DNA of 64,000 nt from Metaphire vulgaris (taxonomy: Eukaryota > Annelida > Clitellata > Crassiclitellata > Megascolecidae): the NCBI GenBank assembly GCA_018105865.1, contig CM030832.1, forward strand, positions 24,975,001-25,039,000, in the 5' to 3' direction. Below the pieces are notes generated by a model. It did no database searches. It was not told the DNA's origin and saw only the letters and a program-made list of their open reading frames with translations. The position numbers and the translations under genes were made by a program. Below, one piece after another: positions 11,858 through 21,306 of the stretch (within the stretch, counting starts at the first letter, position 1; each line of letters begins with the position of its first letter).

Positions 11858-12605
11858 TTTAGTATAAGAATACAGCCTACTGTTACGTATTTGTCTTCGA
11901 CAGAATTTGGTATATCGGAGAATACGAATAGTGTAGAGATTCATTCGGTTCCTTTGAGAACTCTAGTGACTAAGATAGCTAGGTGTTTGACTAATTTGTC
12001 TTTACTGAAAGCTGTACTTATGGCTGCGCAAGCCTCGATATGTATGAGCGAATGCATGGATCGGCTAGATTAGATACCGGCTGTAATCCGACTAGAGAAG
12101 AGCCATCTGGCGAATCTGCGAATTCCTATGGTCTTGTTATTGTCGGTCTATTTGAAGTCGCGTTCGCTGGAAAAGTCCGAGTACAGTATCTTCCCTATAA
12201 TTTCTATCACCAGGAAGAATATCCTGGTGGAATGGAGTGGTTTGAATAATGCATTTTCTGGCTGTGAGTTGCTGAAAGAGTTCTAAACTTATTGCTGTGT
12301 GAAGTGCATGTATCATCTAGGCTTATCGCGAGCGCGGAATGTAATTATTACAGTGTGTAAGTTGTGTTGCAGCCTGTTTGTGGCTCAGTTTACCGTAATC
12401 CTATTGGTTGTCCGGTACTGATGACGTCACGTTTGATTGACGTTTGATTGTCTGAATAATCTGAATAAATATGATGTTTCTCGGCAGCGCATTCTCTTGC
12501 CCGGCAGGATCCAAACTTACAGGAACCTGGGAGCAAGCGAGTATGCTCTTACGAGACATTTAACATCAAACATGTCTCTTTTTAGTATAAACATATAATA
12601 TACTA
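11858..12605 (+). repeat. 3' LTR
   Basis: This is the second copy of the 748-bp LTR, preceded by a polypurine tract at about 11843-11857. It is followed by the direct repeat GACTAG. Confidence 0.9.
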
Positions 12606-12611
12606 GACTAG

Positions 12612-13039
12612 GTCACTTCCATGGATTAGTCAAAGACGCAATTAAGAGCATGCAAAAGTTACGTTTGGTCAGTTCTCTTGTATGGAACACAGACATATCC
12701 TATATTCAAGGCCATGCAGAAGAAATTGGAAGACGGAGGGAAGATAATGGATGGTCGGATGATGGAAATGGAGAGAAGACGGATGATAATGGACAAGAGT
12801 GGAAAAGGGATGGGTAGGCTCGTGTGGGATACTAGAGGAGGGAGAGAACGGAAAGATGACAAAGAAATGAGAGATAATAGAGAGTAGGTTAGGGAAGAGA
12901 GGAAGAAGAGAGAAATAAGGAGGAGGGGCAGGGAATAGAAGGAAAAGCGACGGAGAACGTAGGATTTAAAAAATGGGGGATACAAAAGTATACACAATGT
13001 TACAAAACTGCATGAACTATAAGATATAGAGAACAACGT
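12612..13039. other. Purine-rich non-coding stretch
   Basis: Roughly 12715-12930 is strongly GA-rich with irregular GGAAGA and GATGG repeats. Long open frames on both strands here are low complexity and are not supported as genes. Confidence 0.45.
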
Positions 13040-13640
13040 CGTACCAAGCAACTATTAAAGGGACTTCGCGACCATATTACCCTCCCCCACTAATTCACCT
13101 ACTTCACTGGCTCAAAGTTCGAGAGAGAGTCAAGTACAAACATTTTCTTTTCACATTCAAGTGCATAAACCAGATTGCTCCAGAGTGGCTTCATGAGTAT
13201 TTTGTATCGACAACATCATAAAAGTTGCAAGTGCCCCTGCGCCCTGACGTCCAAAGTCTTGTGAAGGTACCTCACTGTAAAACATAAATCAGTTTCAGGT
13301 CATCTGCAGTTTCAGGGACAAGGACATGGAGCAATCTAGCGGTATCTGTGAAATTGTCTTCTCTTATTGACATTCGCTTATGGTCAGAGTTGGAGTTGTG
13401 AAATTTGAGCTGGGGTGGTGGTGGTTTGAGGACTGAAATTCAATGCATAACAGAAACTGCATGTACCAGATATGCGATTTTTTGGGAGGTTTGCAAAGTT
13501 AGATGGGGAGTTCAACCCCCCTCCCCCCCCCCAATCCCCTGGCAACTCCAACCCTGCTTATAGTCCTTTCGCAAACTGCATTCTGTTACGAGCATAAACT
13601 TATTTATAAATAAATTATTTAAAAAACTTTAAGCTCCTGT
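13040..13640 (+). pseudogene. Non-LTR reverse transcriptase C-terminal relic
   Basis: With one stop, the plus strand reads LHWLKVRERVKYKHFLFTF, then CINQIAPEWLHEYF and FRSSAVSGTRTWSNL, matching the usual end of CR1/L2/Jockey-group ORF2 (LHWLPV, YL..., FSVTGPRLWNSLP). The frame resumes after a MITE at 13557 as SFRKLHSVTSINLFINKLF, the equivalent of the FR..LKTHLF tail. It is 5'-truncated and dead. Confidence 0.7.
13385..13556. mobile_element. Short hAT-type MITE inside an RT relic
   Basis: The termini CAGAGTTGGAGTTG (13385) and the complement of CAGGGTTGGAGTTG (ending 13556) are inverted. Flanking 8-mers CTTATGGT and CTTATAGT match at 7 of 8 positions. Removing the 172 bp and one duplication restores the reading of the interrupted RT tail, which confirms both edges. 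Confidence 0.8.
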
Positions 13641-14269
13641 TTCAGAAAATTTGCTGAATCTCGATTATTTTTTAAACGATTTTTCAACAGTTACTTTATT
13701 CACTGAAAGAAGAAAGGTTCTAACATTCATAATCGAATTTGTACTAGGTGATCTTGGTAAGAAATGAATATATAATTAAAGATATCAGCTGCAGCTGCAA
13801 ATCAGCGGGATAGAGGCCGAATGGAGCATGCTAAGACCGATTGTATTTGCATATTGAGATACGCCTACCTTTATTTGTAGGCCTACTTGACGTGAAACGC
13901 ATTCGAATCTTTAGTTCGTTTCGAGCATTGTCAGCAGTTGTGTAAAATTTCATGCACGAAAACTCATTGTAAAGCTGTGGCAGGTACAGTGCTGATAAAT
14001 GAATGCTTTCTAGTATGTAAAGAAATCGTGCCTATTTACAGTATATGCATTTTTAGAAGTAACACTATGACAGCTAGTGATGTTTAGGCGCTATATATAT
14101 CCATGTCTTTTTAAAGTTTTAACCATCTCTGAGAGGCAGGCTGACGTATCATTTCTGACGTATCATTTTCGAAGTTTGATAGACAAAAAGTGGGCAAGAC
14201 CATCTGTTTCCATCGTCTAACAGCCTACATAGCCTATAGGCCATAACGGTTTTAGCATATATATTAGGA
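13641..14269. other. Non-coding stretch
   Basis: AT-rich sequence with no recognised gene or repeat structure. A short doubled TGACGTATCATTT occurs near 14143-14168. Confidence 0.4.
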
Positions 14270-14948
14270 TGCCCGCCAAACCAATGTAAAAATTTGAAGT
14301 TGAGAAATGTTAATGTGGTACCCCCTCAACTTGTTACCCCTCATAAGAGCAGCAGCAGTGCAAAATTTCAGCTCTTTATGACAACATTTACTGGTTGCTC
14401 AACATGTTTAAAGTTTAGTGAAAAATGCCATTTAGCGAATTTTCTAAAACTTGCTTTTTGTGCAACTTTTATTGCTCAATGGTCAATGTCATTGACATCT
14501 GCCACTTATATATTTATTTCAATATTTGTTTTAAAAACATATAAATAATCTATTATTACCATTTTTGTTTTTTACAGAGAACATTTAGAATAAATTATTA
14601 ACTGTCAAATTAGCACTGCCACCGGTTAATACTTATAAGCATTAAACTGTAACAAGCGTGCTTTGTTATATACAATTAATTAATTATTTAGCAAATTATC
14701 ATGTCTTTATTACCAACAACCAGTGTGTTTACAGTATTGTTTTATGTTACTTATGGTTAATAATATGAGTAATAGTACACATTTCAGGTTATGTATGAAT
14801 TGTGTCATGCAACTATATAATGTTTGTAGTAGGCATATTCTTGGCAAAATATTGTTGTAATTTGAAATTAAATTATTACATTTGAGATCAGCGTGTAATT
14901 AATCAGCTTAAAGTAATTAGAATAGCTTGACTACAGTTTTGTGAACAG

Positions 14949-16160
14949 ATGGGAAAGGCTGGCATATCTAATTTTGATCCATCCTTACCTTCAGTAGTAC
15001 ACTGGGATAGCAAGTTGTCGCCAGATACTGTAGGCTGTGAACAAGTTGATAGGCTGCTAATCTTGGTACCAAGTTTTCAAGTGGAACAGGTACTTGGTTT
15101 CCCAAACTTACCTACATGTACCAGAGCAATGCAGTTGCAACAATGATTACAGAATGGGCATTCAAAGTCACGTGAAAGCCATACGCTTCGACAGCTTTGA
15201 ATACTGGCATACGAATTGGAGTTTGTGTCGTGAGAGAGACCATGCTTTACAAGAACCTTTTGCATTTGGCATGCCAACTTCATGTGCATGAAGTAGTAGC
15301 TGGTGATGTTTCTAGAGACTGTTGTCGCCGATCATCTTTGGTCCAGATATTGTCTTATTCATTTATTTTTGGCACCCAGATCTATGTACAGAGTCCAGTG
15401 GATGGTCAAGCTGCTGTACTGTGTAAAAGTGTGGATGTTTATAGAGCAGTTCAAACTAACAGCACGCGAAGAAACTGCACTGAAGGAGATGAGCCTTTTT
15501 GGATGCGTGTTGTACACAAAAGCCTGGACATAATGTCCATGGCCAGCAGCTGTTCCTGCCAATTACCGAGCGTTTTAAGCTATCAAAATACTATGTAGCT
15601 TTGAACAAGGGCTTTTCCGATGCTGCAGATTAGCATACATACATGTACCTGAGTGAGGAAGTAATAGTCTTTGAATTTTTTGACGACACTGTAGACAGCT
15701 GCATCAAACGAAAGATGAGCAATGCACTTAGTAAACAGAAACACCTAAAGGAATTCAGTTCGAGCCCAGTACCACTGCTGAAAAGGAACTCAGCGGCTTT
15801 GTCATAAAAAATACAGTGTCTTTCTTTAATACTCTTGGCCTGAATGCTGATTTCCTCACACGCACAGACCAAGACAGCTGGAAAACCATGATGAATTTCA
15901 GGTAACCAAAAACACCTTAACAGTTTTACAGTTGCAAATGACAGAACAGAGTGAGCTGTTAAACTGATACAGGACTTTTACAGCTATACAGTATTGCGAC
16001 AAATAAAGAACAGAAACGTATCTTGTATCAAGATACAAAGCAAAGTAGCCAGAAGCAAGAAAGCCCCTGCTTGTCGGTGCCAATGTTGATGTTCCACAGT
16101 CCGCAATAGAGACTCGAGACGCACTGGGCTTAATAGAACGCCAAATGATACTTTTCTTGG
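14949..16160 (+). pseudogene. Broken transposase-like gene of a conserved invertebrate family
   Basis: Across several frames the plus strand reads PSVVHWDSKLSPDTVGCEQVDRL, LGFPNLPT, ASNTGIRIGVCVV with NLLHLACQLHVHEVVAG, then VQWMVKLLYCVKVWMF and TAREETALKEMSLFGCVLY, LSEEVIVFEFFDDTVD, and VANDRTE-AVKLIQDF. This order matches a multi-copy protein family I recall from arthropods and other aquatic invertebrates (HWDGKLLP, FDTTASNTG, ACRHHV, HHARWM, DRAERGVKLIQDF), of unassigned transposon superfamily. At least four frameshifts or stops make it non-functional. The family recognition is from memory. Confidence 0.55.
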
Positions 16161-16579
16161 AGGCAATTGAACCTTCTAGTTTTTGAAAATATTTACAACA
16201 ACTTAATTGTTATCTTGGTGTTTCACAGTATAAAAAGTATGCATTTAACTGTCGAAGAACTTATATAGAATTTCCACGTGTAAAATTTTTCATGTACAGG
16301 GTGTAAAAGTGAAAAGGGCACCCCTTTATGATATTTAATATCTCGGCTGCGTGTATAGCGATTTCAATGAAATTTATAGGCCATATACCTGAGAATGTTT
16401 CGGATGTAATTGCCAAATTTCATGCTGATATCTTTAGTGTTTGGTGAAATATGGCCAAAAAACTAAAGAGACCCAAATTTTAAAATTGACAAACAGAAGA
16501 TAACGTCATAGTAATTTGTATCGTTTTTAAGTCTAAAATAGCGTCGTTGTCATTGCGCCAGACCAGGTCAAGGGTTACT

Positions 16580-16973
16580 TACGGCCAACAGATAAACACA
16601 GCAGCATTATGATTGGCTGCAGGACTGTCATGATATGCTTGGAGAAGATTTCATATTCCAGCAAGACGGAACACCTGCCCACTCTGCTCTCAGGACCCAG
16701 AATTTTCTGTAGCAACATTGTCCAGATTTCATCAAGAAAGATGACTGGCCACCCAACTCCCCAGATATCAATCCACTTGACTTCCACGTCTGGGGAATCA
16801 TGCTCGACAGATATCAAAAGTATCAGCCAAAGCCACAGAACATCACGGAGTTGAAGACTGTGCTGAAGAATATTTGGGAGAGTTTGCCTGAGGACCAGAT
16901 CAAGAAGTCGATACTGTCAGTGAAGAAGCGCTTGTTGGTATGTGTGAAGGCTAAGGGTGCATGGACATTTTGA
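16580..16973 (+). pseudogene. Mariner-family transposase, C-terminal remnant
   Basis: One frame reads DFIFQQDGTPAH, then DWPPNSPDINPLDFHVWG and ends at a stop at 16971. These are the second and third catalytic blocks of a DDE/D transposase (QQDG and SPDxNPLD), 32 residues apart when read through an in-frame TAG at 16710. The N-terminal DNA-binding region and first catalytic aspartate are missing, so the copy is inactive. Confidence 0.8.
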
Positions 16974-17073
16974 GCACCTGCTCCCGCTCCCGCAACAAAT
17001 CATCTGAAGCCCCCTTTACGTTCAGGGCCAAAAAACTTTTTAAAATATTTTTATCACTTTATTATGACGTTAT

Positions 17074-17080
17074 GCTTTAT

Positions 17081-17129
<49 letters not shown>

Positions 17130-18220
17130 TATATTTAATTCTATGCTTTATAGACTGAGAAGGCATTTGATAGTGTAAAACACGAAGAACTGTTCAAATG
17201 CCTAGAAAACATAGCACTAGATGGAAAGGACATGAAGATATTTCAAAACCTGTACTGGAATCAAGAAGCAGCGATAAGAATTGAAGGAAAAATAGGTAAG
17301 TGGATACAAATTTTAAAAGGGACAAGGCAGGGTTGTGGTTTATCACCAGATTTCTACAATGAATATGGGGAAGAGATTATGAAGGAAACAGAAGAATTGG
17401 AAGGAATAAAGAAAGGAGGAAAAATTTAAATAACCTACGATACGCAGATGACACAACACTAATGGCAGATACTGAAAGAAAACTACAAAGGTTATTAGAC
17501 AAGGTGGCAGAAGAGAGTGAAAAGAAAGGACTAAGAATAAATAAAAAGAAGACGTACTGTATGGTAATTACAAAAAGAAAGAAATCCTAAATGCAGGCTA
17601 CAATACAGGGGAATGGAAATAAAACAGGTAACACAGTTCAAATATCTAGGAAGCATCTTCACAAGCGATGGAAGAAGTGAAAAGGACATTGAAACCAGAA
17701 TAGGTATGGCGAAGTCAGCCTTCATACAACTCAAAAAGATTCTCACAAATAAACATATTTCAACAACAACACGGCTCAGAATTCTTCACAGCTACGTTTG
17801 GGCGGTTCTGATGTACGGCTCGGAAACATGGACGTTGACAAAAACATCAGAAAGGAAACTGGAAGCTGCAGAGATGTGGTTTCTCAGACGAATGCAAAAA
17901 ATTTCATGGACAGAAAGAATAACCAATGAGGAAGTACTAAAAACTTTTGGTATAAAAAGAAAATTGTTAAAAACCATAAGAAAGCAGCAGCTTGAATTCT
18001 TTGGACATCTAATAAGAAAAGACGGATTGGAAAATCTAGCCATAACAGGAAAAATAGAGGGGAAAAGAGCAAGAGGAAGACAAAGAATAAAGTTTACGGA
18101 CAGCCTAAGAGAAGCGACAAGAACTACAGACAACATCGAACTGATAAGGAAAGCCAGAAACAGAGAAGAGTGGAAATCCATGGTCGCCGACGTAGCAATA
18201 CATGGCACATGAAGAAGAAG
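17074..18220 (+). pseudogene. RTE-clade retrotransposon fragment inside the mariner element
   Basis: The target duplication ATTATGACGTTAT occurs at 17061-17073 and 18221-18233. The insert reads EKAFDSVKHEELF (motif A side), KGTRQGCGLSP, LRYADDTTLMA and a long thumb/C-terminal part (17613-18212) with YLGSIFTSDG, LMYGSETWTLT, ISWTERITNEEVL and RGRQRIKF. At least one frameshift separates the blocks. The 5' edge carries an (AT)n run (17085-17123) between two copies of ATGCTTTAT. The 3' end is GAAGAAGAAG. Confidence 0.85.
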
Positions 18221-18597
18221 ATTATGACGTTATATTCCAATGTCAATTTTAAAATGTGGGTCTCTTTAGTTTTTTGGCCATATTTCAGCAAACACTAAAG
18301 ATATCAGCATGAAATTTGGCAATTGCATCAAAAACATTCCCAGGTATATGGTCTATAAATTTCATTGAAATCGCTATATACGCAGCCGAGATATTAAATA
18401 TCATAAAGGGGTGCCCTTTTCACTTTTACACCCTGTATATAGAAATCTGATAACTTTAGAGCCATTGAGCAACCTTTAAATTTGATTTTAAAAATCTGAA
18501 AAAATTACAGAGAACTTATTTCAAAGCACCTAACAAAGTGGGAGGGTACCACAGTAGAAATTATGAACTTCAGTTTTGACGGGCACATATATATATC

Positions 18598-20810
18598 AAA
18601 TCAAATCAAATCAAATCAAAATTAGTTTATTATTTTCCAAATAAGTGCATAATAACATCATCACAATGATTACATGTAAAGATCATAGTAGTAATAATAA
18701 CATCATAATAGTAATATTTGAAAAATGTTGACATTTAAATAATTTGGAAACTAAAGGAGAAGCAGGAGAAGAGAAATATTCTCTGTTCAAGGCCTGCTTT
18801 CCCGGTGAACCAAGTGCTTATACTAACTATGGACATGTTCCAATTGACTGAGTACTATGTTTATAAATACAGAAAGCAAGTAGCAACCGGAAACAAATTT
18901 TAACATATGGTGCAAAGTGAGGGTGCAGCGTGCAAAGTGCGAATACATATACATATTTAAGCTAATTTTTCGCAGAATCAAGGTGACATATATTTTGAGA
19001 TTAATGAACTTGAAATAGTTTCTTTAAATTTATGGAGGGATTTAATTTTCTTAGTTTCATTAGATAGAGAATTCCAAACTTTGGGGCCAGAGAATCTAAC
19101 ACATTTTTCATATATTGACGTATTTCTAGTATTAACAAAGAAGTTGTCAGTAGTACTTCGAGTATAATGCGAGTGGATATCAGAGCAGAGGTTAAAATAT
19201 GTTTGAAAGTGGGCAGGAAGAAGCATATTCTTTATTTTAAACATGAAGGTAGCTACCTGAACAACCTGAATGTCGTGGATTTTTAATAGGTTTAGGTGTT
19301 TGAAAAGGGGATCAGTATGTGCGAGGAAGGGGGAATGGGAAATAATCCTTATCACCTTTTTTTGGAGGAGAAATAGATTATTTATGTTTGTGTTAGAGCA
19401 ATTTCCCCAGGACAGATTGCAATAGGTCAGATATGGTAATATGAGAGATTTGTATAGCAAGACTAGGTGAAGAGAGGGAAGTGATGATTTTATTCTGGCT
19501 AAAATTCCTATATTTTTTGTAATTTTTTTAGAGATTTCAAGGATATGTTTGTCCCAATTTAGGTGCTGTTGTATTATTATACCGAGAAACTTAGTGTGGT
19601 CCGTACGAGTGATGCTAAGGTTTCCAGCTGTGATGGTATCGGGTATGTAGAATTGAGCTGATCGTTTTTTGTGGAATAATATAAAATGAGTTTTACTTAC
19701 ATTGACAGAAAGTTTATTTTGCTGAAACCATTGGAGTACATTTGGTAATTCTCTAGATGCGACGTCTATGAGGACTTTGGGATCTTTATTTGAGATGTAT
19801 AAGTTAGTGTCGTCAGCATAAAGGATAAATTTATATTGATCTGATGATTCGTGAATATCATTTATATAGATTAAGAATAGGATGGGACCGAGTATGGAGC
19901 CTTGGGGTACTCCACATGAAATGTCGAGAAGACCTGAGGACTTGTTTTCAATTTGAACATACTGTTTTCTGTGAGATAGATATGAGGAGAACCAGTTTAG
20001 AGCAGTTCCACGGACGCCATAGTGGCTAAGTTTATTTATGAGTATAGAATGGTCAAGAGTATCAAATGCCTTTGAAAGATCGATGAAAATGCCGAGAGTA
20101 AATAGGTTAGTATCCATGGCTGCAGATATTTTATCAATGAGTTCAGTTACGGCAAGAGAAGTATCGTGAATGTTACGGAACCCGAACTGGTTGTGGTATA
20201 GTAGGTCATGCTTAGCTAAGAAGTTATTGAGTCTGTTGCAGACTAGTTTTTCTAAGATTTTAGAGAGGGCAGGAAGCATGGAGATTAATCTGTAATTATT
20301 TATTAGATGCGGATCGCCATTTTTAAATATGGGAACGACCTTAGCAATTTTCATGTCTGAGAGAAAAATGCCAGCTGAGAAGGATAAGTTAAATAAGGAA
20401 GATAGTATGCTAGCCAAATCAGGAATACTTGGTTTGATAATTTTCATAGGTATATTATCTAACCCATAGCTGGACTTAGATTTAAGGTTCCTAGTAACAG
20501 TTATAATTTCTTCCGGAGTTGTCGGATTGAGAAAAAAGCTATTTGGATTAGTATGTCTGAGATAGGTTTGTGTATTTTGACCAGGCTGGGTGTGAATTTC
20601 TTTAGCTAAAGAGGGACCTATATTGGTAAAGAATTCATTGAATTTAGTAACAATGGTGTACGGGTCTGTAATGTTTTGGCCATCGTGTATACAGTATTCA
20701 GGTAGGTTTCTATTCTGATCTTGGTTGAGCAAATTTTTTAAAACTTTCCAGGTACATTTCATATCAAATTTAGCCTCCGTCAGTAAGTTTTGATAGTAAT
20801 CTCTATATAG
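18598..20810 (-). mobile_element. 5'-truncated non-LTR retrotransposon with a long open RT frame
   Basis: On the minus strand a 594-codon frame (20762-18978), open further upstream to about 20810, contains the whole RT domain: NYRLISMLPALSKILEK, FIDLSKAFDTLDH, SCGVPQGSILGPILF, LYADDTNLY, a FLGIIIQ block and a C-terminal RFSGPKVWNSL motif. No stop or frameshift interrupts it. The endonuclease half is absent. The 3' tail is (ATTTG)n, seen as ATCAA repeats at 18598-18622. The clade is the Jockey/CR1 group. The 5' edge abuts the 50-bp copy described at 20811. Confidence 0.9.
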
Positions 20811-20860
20811 TCGGCTAGAACCACCGTTTGTCAGTTGCTAATCGACATTATAAATAAAAT
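20811..20860 (+). repeat. 50-bp copy of an internal piece of the neighbouring RLE retrotransposon
   Basis: These 50 bases match 21637-21686, inside the 984-codon ORF, with one mismatch and in the same orientation. They sit exactly at the 5' truncation point of the minus-strand element 18598-20810. The following bases diverge. Confidence 0.9.
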
Positions 20861-21306
20861 ATAGACTTTGAAGTGAATATTTGAAGTGTGTTGCCTTATA
20901 AACATTTCATATAGGGGCTTTTTAGAATTTTTTAAGTATATAGAGATCATTCAGATCATTCATCAACATTCACCCCATCCTGGCAGATGCTGGTGAATGT
21001 GTGTACGACTCTCGTCAGGGTTGGAAGTCCATTTTCTTCAGCAGGACCATATTTTGCGTTTTCGTCGTTCTTCCATGGTGCTTCCACCCAGTTGTTGGTT
21101 TTCTGCACGGATTAGGCCTGGTGCATCTGATTTTAATATTTCTGTCTTCGCTTCTGTCGGATTTTGCGCGTTTTTTGATGTTTTGATTCCATTTTCGGGT
21201 ATGTTTAGTTTAGTTCCATGCCCCACCCCATTTGGTTTTAGAAACTCCGCTTGCACGCACCTGAGCGCACGCATAGCTTTCGCACTGTTTACGCGGTCAC
21301 GCTCTG
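20861..21306 (+). other. Probable 5' untranslated region of the RLE retrotransposon
   Basis: No recognised protein is encoded here. Proximity to the ATG at 21307, and a composition that changes from AT-rich before about 20960 to mixed after it, suggest that 20960-21306 belongs to the downstream element. A 108-codon frame at 20997-21323 overlaps the main start and has no recognisable motif. Confidence 0.35.

Larger units (their letters stand above)
6800..12605 (+). mobile_element. Non-autonomous LTR retrotransposon (LARD-like)
   Basis: Two direct repeats of 748 bp (6800-7547 and 11858-12605) bound a 4310-bp interior, and a 6-bp direct repeat GACTAG occurs outside both (6794-6799 and 12606-12611). 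A purine tract AAAAGTTGAGAGGGA precedes the right LTR, and TGGCGGAGACACC near 7552 could be a primer binding site; both give a plus-strand orientation. The interior has only short reading frames (largest 165 codons at 11092-11589, no recognised motif) and no protease, RT, RNase H or integrase. It must have been mobilised by another element. LTR ends are TTTAGTATA and TATACTA, not TG/CA, so edges may be off by a few bases. Confidence 0.85.
16297..18435 (+). mobile_element. Tc1/mariner-type element with about 210-bp inverted repeats
   Basis: The ends begin CAGGGTGTAAAAGTG at 16297 and, inverted, end at 18435; each is flanked by a TA dinucleotide, the mariner target. The inverted repeats stay alignable for about 210 bp (16297-16515 against 18215-18435) with roughly 10 mismatches. 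Between them are a transposase C-terminal remnant and an inserted RTE fragment. A single related terminus is found at 56463. Confidence 0.85.
14270..18586 (+). mobile_element. Unclassified DNA transposon, host of nested insertions
   Basis: Diverged inverted ends lie at 14270 (TGCCCGCCAAA, then TGTGGTACCC and GGTTGCTCAA) and in reverse complement ending at 18586 (TGCCCGTCAAA, TGTGGTACCC, GGTTGCTCAA). Both ends abut TATATA runs, so the target duplication is unclear. Inside are the transposase-like pseudogene 14949-16160 and a mariner element 16297-18435. Spacing and order of the inverted blocks support a single outer element about 2.2 kb long before nesting. Confidence 0.6.

Noticed and set aside
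12659..13051. Minus-strand 130-codon Ser/Leu-rich frame as a membrane protein
   Set aside because: It is the complement of a GA-rich low-complexity tract with no start context or homology.
17792..18208. Minus-strand 138-codon frame with hydrophobic segments
   Set aside because: It is antisense to the well supported RTE frame 17613-18212.
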